Origin: Zygnema circumcarinatum
Taxonomy: Eukaryota; Streptophyta; Zygnematophyceae; Zygnematales; Zygnemataceae
Length of the DNA stretch: 29,029 bases
Reading direction: 5' to 3'
Assembly: GCA_037447605.1 (NCBI GenBank)
Contig: CM074822.1
Coordinates: 577,784 to 606,812, forward strand
Numbering within the stretch: position 1 is the first letter of the stretch; every line of letters starts with the position of its first letter. The notes under the pieces were generated by a model. That model was given only the letters and a program-made list of their open reading frames with translations. It ran no database searches and was not told the DNA's origin. Made by a program: the position numbers and the translations under genes. Shown in pieces: positions 1 to 9,658 of the stretch.

Positions 1-297
1 GAGAGAGAAGGGAGGGGAGAAGTGAGAAGAGGGGAAGAGAGCTGGGGGGTAGGAGGGGGAGTGAGAGAGAGAGAAAGAAAGTGAAAAGTGAGTAGCGGGG
101 GAGAGCTGGCGAGCAAGAACGGGGAGAGAGAGAGAGAGAGATGGAGAGAAGGGGGGAGTGAGAAGAGGGGAGGAGAGCTGGCCTGCAGGGGGGGAGAGAT
201 AGAGAGTGGGAGAGAAAGGAGAGGAGGGGGAGAGAGTTGGCGGGCAGGAGAAGGGGGAGAGAGAGCGAGAGAGAGAGAGAGAGAGAGATGAAGGGGA
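1..297. repeat. Purine-rich GA/GGGA microsatellite tract
   Basis: Nearly every base on the plus strand is G or A, with runs of GA, GGGA and GGGGGAGAG. The 67-residue open frame at 88-291 (E/R/G-rich) is a by-product of this composition and is not called as a gene. The tract starts at or before the left window edge. Confidence 0.9.
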
Positions 298-825
298 GGG
301 GCATTTCAGGGCTTTTTGCTTTTGCCTCGTTAGGTTCAGGTTTATGGTTAAGTCTTAAAGTAGAAAGGGTGTTACGGTGAATGAGTGGAGGTTGTAGATG
401 AGCAGTTAAGAATAGGATGTGCCTGTAGCGATGTGAGAAGAGGATAAATGCACAACGTAGAAAAAGCTGGGACGGATAATGAATTAGGGTCCTGGCTTAG
501 TTTGGGAACATAGGGAGAAGGACATAAACTACTAATAAGAAACGATATTGAATCGAAAGAACTTCAAATCCTCAGATGCTATTTCATTCGTGGGCTACAA
601 AAGCGCTTGCAGGCTTCATGCTGCCACTAAGAGTGAATTAAGAAAATTAAAGACAAGAACACTTGTTTGGATACAGTAGTCGATGCCTGTCTCTGGTTGA
701 CCGATCCACTTTAAATCGGCTAGATAATGGTAAGCTTAGTGAACCACAAAGAAGTTCGAAAGATTAAGCGAGCTTCTTTTTTTTTAAATAAAAAAAGTTA
801 ACTTAAGAGTTGAATAGCTTCAATG
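298..825. other. Unannotated intergenic sequence
   Basis: This is ordinary mixed-composition sequence. I see no open frame of useful length, no tRNA-like fold with an A/B box, and no tandem repeat. A short A/T stretch lies at about 778-800. Confidence 0.5.
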
Positions 826-837
826 AAGGCGCCCATG

Positions 838-1245
838 CAGCTTCCTCTCTTCCTCGATCCCACTTCCTTCTCTATCTTCCTCCATCTCTTACGTTTCCTT
901 CCGCTCTCTCTCCCCCTCATTCTATCGATCGCTTCCTTTCCTTTACTTTCGCTCTTCATCTCTGACTGATCCACTTCTTCCCACTCTCGTCTCTCCCCCC
1001 TTCCCTCCCGCGTCAAACTCCACCTCCCTCCATTCCTCCACCTTCCTCTCTTCTCTATCCCTCTCTCCCTCACTGCCTCCCTCCTCTCTCCCTCATTCAC
1101 TCCCTCGTCCCTCCCTGCCTCCTTCCCTCCATCTCCCTCCTCTCGCCCTCCCTGCTTCCCTCACTCCCTCCCTTCCTCCCTCCCTCCTCCCTTCCTCCTT
1201 CCCTCTCTTGTCCCTCCTTTCCCTCTCTCTCCTCCACTCAGCTTC
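838..1245. repeat. Pyrimidine-rich CT/CCCTCC tract
   Basis: This imperfect polypyrimidine tract on the plus strand is built of CTCC, CCCT and CTCT units. The minus-strand open frames across it (798-1100 and the proximal part of 1093-1452) are rich in R/E/G and reflect the repeat. Confidence 0.85.
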
Positions 1246-1544
1246 CGTGCGATTAAAAATGCCCGTTCTAAACAGCATAATGCCGATCAGGAATCCTGCG
1301 GCTTCCTTTTTCACATGTGCCCCTCTTTCCATCCGAAATCTATCAGTAAAGCGACAAAGCATGCCGCTACATGCCACATCCACATCCTGCACACATAAGA
1401 ACCCTACAATGCAGCGATCACATCCACCCGGCCGCATCTCACCGGCCGCCATTCCCCAAAGGCGGCGCCTTTACTCCAAGCCCATCCCCTCTGCGTTGTC
1501 GCAAAGCTCTGCGATGGGAGGCAGCATTGACCCGCCATAGCGGG

Positions 1545-1750
1545 AGAGATACAGAGGGAGACGGAGAGAGAGAGGGAGAGGGAGGCAGAGGGGGAGAGAG
1601 AGAGAGGGAGAGGGAGGGAGAGAGGGGGCGAGGGGACAGAGAGATAGGAGACAGAGGGAGAGCTAGGGAGAGGGAGGGAGAGATGGGGGCGAGGGAGAGA
1701 GAGGGAGAGGGAGGGAGGGACAGGGAGACAGGGAGAAAGTGGTAGCGGGA
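1545..1750. repeat. GA/GGGA purine microsatellite
   Basis: A purine tract of GAGAGGGAGA-type units. Overlapping open frames on both strands (SLSLSP on minus, EREGE on plus) come from the repeat. Between the previous tract and this one (about 1246-1540) the sequence is non-repetitive, with no recognisable product. Confidence 0.85.
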
Positions 1751-1804
1751 GGTGGAGTGGGAAAGAGAGGGAGCCGCCGAGCACCTGCACGCCCCTCCAA
1801 GAAG

Positions 1805-2000
1805 TCGGGTCGCACGTGCGACACAGTGCTCCCATTGGCCGCCGAGTCCGCACCACACGCGAGGTCGAGCTTTCATGGCCTCAAATTTTCCCAACTTGGG
1901 CAACTTTTGCTGACGTAGCTCAGTTGTTGCTGACGTCACATCAAGTTGACGACACGTGGCGCTTTTATATTGGCTCTCAGCGACGCCGGGACTTAAATTA
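1805..2000 (+). promoter_or_regulatory. Promoter-like patch with G-box, CRE and TATA-like elements
   Basis: Visible elements are a CCATTGG CCAAT-type box near 1834, two TGACGT cores around 1910-1937 (the second a full TGACGTCA), ACACGTGGC near 1953 (G-box/ABRE-like) and TTTTATATT near 1965 as a TATA candidate. In plants these bind bZIP/bHLH factors and TBP. No convincing coding region follows: the downstream frames (1956-2144, 2321-2512) are short and have no family resemblance. The patch could be a relic promoter or drive a non-coding transcript. Confidence 0.4.
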
Positions 2001-2146
2001 AAACAGAAAACTACACAAATAGAACTTTCCGTCTCGCACATGCGGAGGATTCTGAAAAACTTTCAGCAGTTGGAAAACTTTTGGTTTGCGGGTTGCAAAC
2101 CGAAAAACGTCCGGTTCGCAAACTTGAGAGCTCACCGGTTTTGAAA

Positions 2147-2290
2147 AAAGTTGGGGTTTCTAGGGTTTTTAGGGTCTTAGGGTTTATAGGGTTTTAAATT
2201 TTAAGGGTTTAGGGCTTTAGGGTCTTTAGGGTTTTAGGGTTTAGGGTTGTAGGGGGGTTTAGAGTTTTTAGGTTTGTAGGGTTTTTTTTA
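2147..2290 (+). repeat. Degenerate telomere-like tract (TTTAGGG/TTAGGG)
   Basis: About 140 nt of irregular units such as TTTAGGG, TTTTTAGGG, TCTTAGGG and TTATAGGG, G-rich on the plus strand. This is the usual look of a decayed interstitial telomeric tract of the Arabidopsis type. It differs from the perfect six-base array inside the last gene of the window. Confidence 0.75.
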
Positions 2291-2837
2291 TGGAAACGCG
2301 CACTAGTAAGGAAAGGACACGTGGAGGCGCCCCATTGGCCGGCCCGGCGGCCTAATTTAGGGTTTCAAATAGCCCTGAAAACTCTCAAAACTGCTCTCCG
2401 GTTTGAAAGGAGGAACCTTGTTTTTGTGGTTGAAATGTGGGACGTGAAGGGCAACAAAAGAAACAAGAGGAGGAGGCAGACGGTGAACAAGAGCGACATG
2501 AAAAAACAATAACAGCAATGTCATGAGAAACGTTCCCAACAACGACTGCAACAACCTAAACCTTTCCAAGTTCTAACAACAACTAAAACAAGTAAGTCAT
2601 CAACTTACTTTTTCTGTTTGGATCGACGTTTCAAGTGTTTTTTAGGGCACAATTGCAAGATAGTAAAAGCACACTGCATTATGTTCATCAAGGCTTTGTC
2701 TACAGCTCAAAAATTGTACAACATATGTACATCTTTAGAAGGTTCTAGTTCTTCTAGATCACTTCACAACCTATGTACATTTGCACGCAGTCTAAAGTTT
2801 CGATATATTGCCCAAAAACTAGAGGCGGCAGCAACAA
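2291..2837. other. Unannotated sequence, small ORF 2321-2512
   Basis: A second promoter-like motif set (ACACGTGGA near 2319, CCATTGG near 2333) is followed by a 63-codon open frame at 2321-2512. Its distal half is basic (NKRNKRRRQ). It has no family resemblance and no clear Kozak context, so I do not call it as a gene. Confidence 0.3.
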
Positions 2838-2986
2838 GGGTTTCAATCTTGCAAAAACAGGCCGAATGGAAACCTGAATAAGCACTGAATCTTCCCCCAG
2901 ATTCGGTCCAGATTCATCGAGTCTTGAACCCCAATTCCACCTGAAAACACCATTTTTCCACCGCCTGTTTTGCAAGATTGAAACCC
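2838..2986. repeat. Foldback (inverted repeat) with 24-25 nt arms
   Basis: The left arm 2838-2862 (GGGTTTCAATCTTGCAAAAA and onward) is complementary to the right arm 2963-2986, differing only by one extra A/T in the run. The loop is about 100 nt and contains further short inverted motifs (GAATCTTC...CAGATTC). It could be a MITE/foldback element or a hairpin transcript. No target-site duplication is obvious. Confidence 0.6.
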
Positions 2987-3185
2987 TCTCATGATGAGGC
3001 GACACTGCTCAGAACATAGCCTCAGAATGTCTTGAATCCCAATATGTGGCCTGCTATAGGCACACTGAACCAGATTCTAGGTGGTTAAAAGCACACTGCA
3101 GATGTCTGATCGGTTAAAGACACACTACACGTTGTGCACATTTCACCACCCTACAAGCCCTCAACTAGCTCTTAGCTTCTTTCTA

Positions 3186-3292
3186 TTGTGTGCTTAGGTC
3201 CTTTGCGACCAATCCCTCGTGGTTCCACATCATGCTTTTGTCCATATACATTTGATGGCCTCGCCATCGTGAGTTCAATGCCATTCTCCCTC
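3186..3292 (+). repeat. Dispersed repeat, copy 1
   Basis: This shares an ordered set of words with 12540-12875 and 16697-16812: a 'TGTGCTTxGGTC' head, 'GACCAATxCCTCGTGGTT', 'CATATACATTTGATGGC', and a 'CGCCATCGTGAG.TCAATGCCA' tail, ending in CTCCCTC. All three loci are in the same orientation. Confidence 0.65.
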
Positions 3293-3576
3293 AACTAGTC
3301 GTGGGAGCTTTTCCATAAATTTATGAGTAGGGCTGCCTCGACGTTTCCTAGCGGGTTTAGAGGGGACAGATAATTTGTACAAAAACATCTCCTTATTCAG
3401 CTGCATAGGTGGTAGAGATGTGCACGTATACTCCATCATGCGCCATCCTGTGCTTTCTTGAAACTCTGAGCACTCCCATGGCTCAAAGAAAGGACAAAAA
3501 ACGAAAAAGGCATCATGAGAAAGAGAGGCAAACAAAACATCGCCAATCTGACGAATTGATCCGAGAACCTATCAGT

Positions 3577-5802
3577 GTGAAAGGCATAGTACAGGTGCTT
3601 ATGAATGGAAGGGAAACCCTAATTCAGTCAAAGGAATAGTACAGATTCTTATGAATGGAAGGGAAACCCTAATTCAGTCAAAGGCATAGTACAGATGATT
3701 ATGAATGGAAGGGAAACCCTAATTCAGTCAAAGGCATAGTGCAGATGCTTATGAATGGAAGGGGAACCCTAATTCAGTCAAAGGCATAGTACAGGTGCTT
3801 AGGAATGGAAGGGGAACCCTAATTCAGTCAAAGGCATAGTACAGATGCTTATGTGCTTAGGATAGTGGTGCTTAGGGGAAGGGGAACCCTAATTCAGTCA
3901 AAGGCATAGTACAGATGCTTATGAATGGAAGGGGAACCCTAATTCAGTCAAAGGCATAGTACAGGTGCTTAGGAATGGAAGGGGAACCCTAATTCAGTCA
4001 AAGGCATAGTACTTATGAAGGGGAACCCTAATTCAGTCAAAGGCATAGTACAGGTGCTTAGGAATGGAAGGGGAACCCTAATTCAGTCAAAGGCATAGTA
4101 CAGATGCTTATGAATGGAAGGGAAACCCTAATTCAGTCAAAGGCATAGTACAGATGCTTATGAATGGAAGGGGAACCCTAATTCAGTCAAAGGCATAGTA
4201 CAGATGCTTATGAATGGAAGGGGAACCCTAATTCAGTCAAAGGCATAGTACAGATGCTTATGAATGGAAGGGGAACCCTAATTCAGTCAAAGGCATAGTA
4301 CAGGTGCTTATGGAAGGGGAACCCTAATTCAGTCAAAGGCATATGGAAGGGGGGGACCCTAATTCAGTCAAAGGCATAGTACAGGTGCTTAGGAATGGAA
4401 GGGGAACCCTAATTCAGTCAAAGGCATAGTACAGATGCTTATGAATGGAAGGGGAACCCTAATTCAGTCTTATATGAAGGGAAGGGGAACCCTAATTCAG
4501 GCATAGTACAGGTGCTTAGGAATGGAAGGGGAACCCTAATTCAGTCAAAGGCATAGTACAGATGCTTATGAATGGAAGGGGAACCCTAATTCAGTCAAAG
4601 GCATAGTACAGGTGCTTATGAATGGAAGGGGAACCCTAATTCAGTCAAAGGCATAGTACAGGTGCTTAGGAATGGAAGGGGAACCCTAATTCAGTCAAAG
4701 GCATAGTACAGATGCTTATGAATGGAAGGGGAACCCTAATTCAGTCAAAGGCATAGTACAGATGCTTATGAATGGAAGGGGAACCCTAATTCAGTCAAAG
4801 GCATAGTACAGGTGCTTAGGAATGGAAGGGGACAGGTGCTTAGGAATGGAAGGGGAACCCTAATTCAGTCAAAGGCATAGTACAGATGCTTATGAATGGA
4901 AGGGGAACCCTAATTCAGTCAAAGGCATAGTACAGGTGCTTAGGAATGGAAGGGGAACCCTAATTCAGTCAAAGGCATAGTACAGATGCTTATGAATGGA
5001 AGGGGAACCCTAATTCAGTCAAAGGCATAGTACAGGTGCTTAGGAATGGAAGGGGAACCCTAATTCAGTCAAAGGCATAGTACAGATGCTTATGAATGGA
5101 AGGGGAACCCTAATTCAGTCAAAGGCATAGTACAGATGCTTATGAATGGAAGGGGAACCCTAATTCAGTCAAAGGCATAGTACAGATGCTTATGAATGGA
5201 AGGGGAACCCTAATTCAGTCAAAGGCCTAATTCAGTCAAAGGCATAGTACAGATGCTTATGAATGGAAGGGGAACCCTAATTCAGTCAAAGGCATAGTAC
5301 AGATGCTTATGAATGGAAGGGGAACCCTAATTCAGTCAGGTGCTTAGGAATGGAAGGCATAGTACAGATGCTTATGAATGGAAGGGGAACCCTAATTCAG
5401 TCAAAGGCATAGTACAGGTGCTTAGGAATGGAAGGGGAACCCTAATTCAGTCAAAGGCATAGTACAGGTGTTTAGGAATGGAAGGGGAACCCTAATTTAG
5501 TCAAAGGCATAGTACAGGTGCTTAGGAATGGAAGGGGAACCCTAATTCAGTCAAAGGCATAGTACAAGGCATAGTACAGATGCTTATGAATGGAAGGGGA
5601 ACCCTAATTCAGTCAAAGGCATAGTACAGGTGCTTAGGAATGGAAGGGGAACCCTAATTCAGTCAAAGGCATAGTACAGATGCTTATGAATGGAAGGGGA
5701 ACCCTAATTCAGTCAAAGGCATAGTACAGGTGCTTAGGAATGGAAGGAGAACCCTAATTCAGTCAAAGGCATAGTACAGATGCTTATGAATAATTCAGTC
5801 AA
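3577..5802 (+). repeat. Minisatellite: about 43 copies of a 50-bp unit
   Basis: The unit runs GAATGGAAGGGGAACCCTAA, then TTCAGTCAAAGGCATAGTAC, then AGATGCTTAT. Most copies are near-identical. A few are truncated or partly duplicated (around 3840-3880, 4008-4020, 4305-4350, 4470-4500, 5225-5240, 5335-5360, 5565-5580). Two monomer types are interspersed: CAGATGCTTATGAATGG and CAGGTGCTTAGGAATGG. The unit carries AACCCTAA, a telo-box-like word. Fifty is not a multiple of three and the units contain stops, so the array is non-coding. There are no unique spacers, so it is not CRISPR-like. Confidence 0.95.
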
Positions 5803-6109
5803 GGGTAGGTAGGCTTGTCCAATCTAGACAAAGGCAAATAGAAAAGACAGAATTTGATGTACCTTCTTTAGGAGAAGAGGACCCCCCCCCATCATCTCCC
5901 CCTCTCCATTCGCTCTTTTCAAAATAGGAGAAGGACCTTTTGTGACCAATAAGGTTTTTATCCTGGTCGTATACTTCCATTGCAATTCCTTGCTGCTTCC
6001 AACGGCCACCAGGAGTGATCCGTGACCTTCTCCCACAATTACCTTTCTCCTTGGGAGCTTCGTGAAAGAAGAAGAAAACACTTCTCGATTTGTCGTCGTC
6101 CTTCATCAA
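5795..6109 (-). pseudogene. NAC transcription-factor domain remnant
   Basis: NAC proteins are plant-specific DNA-binding transcription factors. This minus-strand frame reads VFFFFHEAP, then RSRITPGGRWKQQG, VYDQDKNLIGHKRSFSYF. That matches in order the NAC C/D subdomains (WYFF..., NRxTxxGxWKxxG, VYDxxxxLIGxKxxLxFY). Residues in another frame immediately upstream (about 6150-6235, minus) read EEESSVLLLLYLKHM, like subdomain A (TDEELVxxYLK), so the two parts are out of frame or separated by a lost intron. After the YFEK segment the frame turns into low-complexity sequence and the TNWVMHEYRL region is missing. The 50-bp array abuts it. I read it as a decayed or truncated copy; a divergent exon of a live gene is possible. 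Confidence 0.45.
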
Positions 6110-6239
6110 CGACTGCTGTACCCCTGCACTTGGCAGCCATGGCGAACATCTTCACAAGGTCAGCCATGTGCTTGAGGTACAAAAGTAACAATACCGAGGA
6201 CTCTTCTTCACACTTGATGAATGGTGCAAGGTTTTGAAT

Positions 6240-6607
6240 ACGGAACCCTAAGAAAGATTGGCAGACATATCTGCGTAGTCCTTTTCTGTAGCTAGTAGAA
6301 GCTCTGTATTTGAATCTTCATCAAATGCGAGAAGGTAGATTGCGCATGCCATTGCAACAGTACGGTCAATAGGGCCGATAACAAAGGATGGAGATAGAGT
6401 TGATCATACCACTGAGCTCCCATGGATGGCACCTGTACACGTTCTCATTAGATTGTATCCAGGGGGGAAGCTCAGCGCCTTCAGCTAACACGTTCTCGAG
6501 CATCATACAAGAACTTTGATCATCCATGCCCAAAGCCTGCAGCTCACAAATTTAAAGTCAACCATTCAACATTGATCAAAAACTTGCCGGAGGAAAGAGG
6601 AACAGGC
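6240..6607. other. Unannotated sequence
   Basis: Mixed-composition sequence between the NAC remnant and the hexamer array. I see no supported gene or repeat. Confidence 0.4.
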
Positions 6608-6728
6608 CGCTCCCGCTCCCGCTCCCGCTCCCGCTCCCGCTCCCGCTCCCGCTCCCGCTCCCGCTCCCGCTCCCGCTCCCGCTCCCGCTCCCGCTCCCGC
6701 TCCCGCTCCCGCTCCCGCTCCCGCTCCC

Positions 6729-6781
<53 letters not shown>

Positions 6782-6873
6782 CGCTCCCGCTCCCGCTCCC
6801 GCTCCCGCTCCCGCTCCCGCTCCCGCTCCCGCTCCCGCTCCCGCTCCCGCTCCCGCTCCCGCTCCCTCTCCCT

Positions 6874-6905
<32 letters not shown>
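6608..6905. repeat. Compound hexamer microsatellite (CCGCTC)n with (CTGCTC) block
   Basis: About 20 copies of CCGCTC are followed by roughly eight copies of CTGCTC at about 6731-6778, then about 14 more CCGCTC, CTCTCC units and a CT run. Because the period is six, every frame stays open on both strands and yields RSRSRS, SGSGSG or ERERER peptides. None is supported as a gene. Confidence 0.95.
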
Positions 6906-6909
6906 CCAC

Positions 6910-7840
6910 CCTTCCCCCACTCTCTCTCGAAGCTGATGTTCTTTTGGGGAGACTAACTCTTCATACCTCTTGAAGGGCCTTTGGAGATGTCGCCGACCGC
7001 GGATGCAAACCGCGAGCAGCTGCTTCTAGCGCGTGTCTTTTCCCGCAGTAGTCATGAACTTTTCCATTCAGTTCGACGAATTTGTGCTGAACACATTCCG
7101 GAATGTTACACTTCTTGGAGGCGTCAACTCGTTCTAGGGAAGCCCTTTCTCGATGGAGCAGGACATGACTGAAACTGCAGAAGTCGTGCTGACGCCCTTC
7201 ACAATGCGCATAACATGCAGAGAGTACACATGAAGTTTAATTCATTCGGGAATCCACTTGTTCCAGAATCGGTAGAGTTGCCCCCTTATCCCTAAACAGG
7301 TCCAATCTTGATGCAGGCTTCATGTGCCAGTTGAGTATTGCATTGCTATAATCAAGTATCCTATAGATTTTTGCAAGGTATTCCATACAAGAAACAGCTA
7401 ACAAGCTCCCAAAAATCTTGTGATGGATGCCAAACTATTCGAATTCTGAGGCCAACTTATCCAGATTAGGGTTATGACTCACCGCCTTCCTCAACAAATG
7501 CTGTTCTGCTGCACGTGCTCAGCCGACAGACAGAAAGTATCTGAGAGCTCCCACTGAGCGGTTTATCGATTCCATGGTTGCTCCCCCCTTCCTCTGCATG
7601 CGCAGCCTCCCTGGCTTCCATGACGGCCTTTTTAGGGTTTCGGAACCTCCCGGTGCAGGGCTGCCCGCCCATGCACGCCCTTGCAGGACGCCGGGCCGCT
7701 CCGGTCCTCGGAAACAATGGCTTCTGAACGGACACATGCTCTCAGTTCGCATGATTCTCCAATTAAAACGGTTCCATGTATGCATGATGTCATACGCCTT
7801 TCCATGGAGTCATTTGAACGCTTTCAGTTACTCTTTCTAG
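6910..7840. other. Unannotated sequence with short open frames only
   Basis: Overlapping frames of 60-90 codons occur on both strands (6981-7172 plus, 7472-7785 minus, 7574-7840 plus). None shows a recognisable domain or a splice-consistent continuation. GTTTTAGGG-type words occur near 7630. Confidence 0.35.
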
Positions 7841-8060
7841 ATTCGATCCTCCAGTTATAAACCACCACGTGGCAGCGTTTTGACCGCGTGCTTTTCCAGA
7901 CGGTGCAAGGTGGCATGTCTATATGACGTCAATGCAGTTATATGACGTCACTTTACTACATGTGACGAAAGTCATCTGAAGCATGCAATTCGTGTTTTTT
8001 TGAATCTAATCCTCCAATATTAAACCGCCACGTGGACAAGTGTCACCACGTGGTGCCCGT
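7841..8060 (+). promoter_or_regulatory. Duplicated G-box/CRE regulatory module
   Basis: Two diverged copies of one module lie about 160 nt apart: ATCCTCCAGTTATAAACCAC then CACGTGGC (7845-7873), and ATCCTCCAATATTAAACCGC then CACGTGGA (8009-8036). Each is followed by a CCAGACGG word. Between them is a tandem pair of TATATGACGTCA (7920-7931 and 7939-7950). A further CCACGTGG is at about 8046. These are G-box/ABRE and CRE/ASF-1-type bZIP targets. The regulated gene is not identified; frames at 8160-8540 are not convincing. Confidence 0.45.
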
Positions 8061-8673
8061 TCGGATCGACCCAGACGGAAGGTCAACCGTTCACGCACGA
8101 TCCAAAACAGTGGACCCGCTTGGTGAGTGGGCCGTACAATGATCGATGACCGTACACCTTCATACTATTTTGTCCGCATTTGTCTGCTCAGCTGACCGCA
8201 CGTCCACCGTTCGTTGGTGTCCGTACATGTCATACCGTACGGATCGGCGCCCACTAGGCGCCGAAATTTCTGCCGAGGTTTGTCGACTGCCACAATGGCC
8301 CTGAGGTGTCATGCGTTCATTGGGCCTCGTGGCGCCGCCCACCGACACCGAATCTCGGGAAGGTTTTGGAAGGTAGGGAAGGGAACGGTCGGGGGTGCCG
8401 TTAGCGGACCGTTGAACGGTCAGTCGGACCGTTGGACGGGAAGCGTCTTGTGTAACGGAACTGATCGCATGGAACGGTTGTGCTGTTAACAATAGCTGGG
8501 AAGCGCAAGCTTTGGTGCAGCCGAGCCCAAACGACTTCAATTAAAAAAAAAAAAAAAAAAAAATTAAAAATTAGGAATTGGGGTAAGCTGCAATTTAGGA
8601 TCATCGATTTTGTATGAGACATAGGTTAAGGTAGAAGAAGGAGTTTAAATTGATCTCACTATGTAAGGAGAGC
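8061..8673. other. Unannotated, with GTAC and GGACCGTT motifs
   Basis: Several CCGTAC words (about 8131, 8149, 8220, 8235) and repeated ACCGTT words (around 8405-8440) suggest regulatory DNA. A poly-A run lies at 8541-8563. The 91- and 126-codon frames here (8214-8489 plus, 8160-8540 minus) are overlapping shadows with no recognised domain. Confidence 0.3.
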
Positions 8674-8936
8674 CTTGGGGGGTGGTAGAGATTCGACCCA
8701 TCGAGCCTCGCGAGCCTAAGAAGGTGAAGGCGGAGAAAGAGAGGGAGGAGAGGGAGAGGGAGAGGGAGAGGGAGAGGGAGAGGGAGAGGGAGAGGGAGAG
8801 AGAGAGGGAGAGGGAGAGGGAGAGGGAGAGGGAGAGGGAGAGGGAGAGGGAGGGAGAGGGAGAGGGAGAGAGGGAGAGGGAGAGGGAGAGGGAGAGGGAG
8901 AGGGAGAGGGAGAGGGAGAGGGAGTGGGAGTCTTCA
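8674..8936 (+). pseudogene. Inverted partial copy of the 9659-10432 gene, run into a (GGGAGA)n array
   Basis: 8674-8736 is identical over 63 nt to the reverse complement of 9970-10032, which encodes the [20 protein letters not shown] segment of the minus-strand gene. Similarity continues with few mismatches for another 20 nt. After that the source gene has a short GAGAGGGAG stretch, while this copy has an array of about 30 GGGAGA units up to about 8928. The plus-strand frame 8682-9050 begins inside the copied segment and is otherwise ER repeats, so I treat it as a gene fragment and not a gene. Confidence 0.75.
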
Positions 8937-9658
8937 AGCCTTTCCCTCGCAGTTCGCTTTGTTGCATTCGAATTAATAAAAAGAGCGATTGAGAACGAAA
9001 GAATTTTCCTCGTTCAACAGCAACTGTTAAAGAAGCATCTCATCTCATGACATCCCATGAAAAGAAAGACGCAAAGGCGTGCATGTTTAACAACAAGATG
9101 GATCATCGATTCGTGTTGTGTATGCAATCCCAATTGAATTTTGAGTAAAAAAATAATAATGATGATTCCACAGCTTGTCGTTCACTGCCTACTTCTATTC
9201 TAGTACTAGTGTACAGGTTAAGGTCGGTCTCCGTCATCTCATCTCAAAACTAAGTTCCTAAACGTCGCCAAACTCCTTACACTAACTCTAAACCAAACCA
9301 GCTTTTGTACAAACCCCTCCCCCCCTGCTCGATAATCAAATTCTATGCAACTACAAAAAAGAATGGGACCCTCTCTCTGATCTCAAAGTAAAGCAGAGAA
9401 CCTAAAATCTGAAGAAGTAAGTTGGCGACTTCAATCTTAACCTAAACTCATCGATGCTTCTTCCTACTCAAGCTTGAAGCTGCCTGCTGCTGCAGCTGCT
9501 ATCTGCGCATTAAACCCTTAGGAACAAGCTGCATTCCAGCTACATTAATCCGTCTGAACCCATCTCCTTTAAAAGCTTCTTTTTTACAGAACCCTAAAAA
9601 CTTTTAAACTAACTTTCAAACTTCTCCTTTTCTCCTTCTCTCCTTCTCTCCTAAACTG
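8937..9658. other. A/T-richer downstream region of the minus-strand gene
   Basis: No open frame is supported. This is where the 3' untranslated region of the minus-strand gene should lie. An unambiguous AATAAA signal on the minus strand is not visible to me. A CTCCTTTT-type pyrimidine run at about 9625-9655 directly follows the stop. Confidence 0.4.

Noticed and set aside
1404-2041. Minus-strand frames of 150-200 codons.
   Set aside because: Most of their length is the GA tract read as LSLPLP. The rest overlaps promoter-like sequence.
3275-3639. Overlapping frames on both strands (3275-3535 minus; 3409-3639 plus with KKRKRHHEKER).
   Set aside because: Both are short, mutually overlapping and without domains. 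The plus frame runs into the minisatellite.
3577-5802. Regular repeats considered as a CRISPR-like array or a coding repeat.
   Set aside because: There are no unique spacers, the unit is 50 bp throughout with stops, and the genome is eukaryotic.
6544-6973. Long open frames encoding poly-RS, poly-SG and poly-ER, at first glance SR-protein-like.
   Set aside because: All are translations of a six-base repeat, open in several frames on both strands, with no flanking domain.
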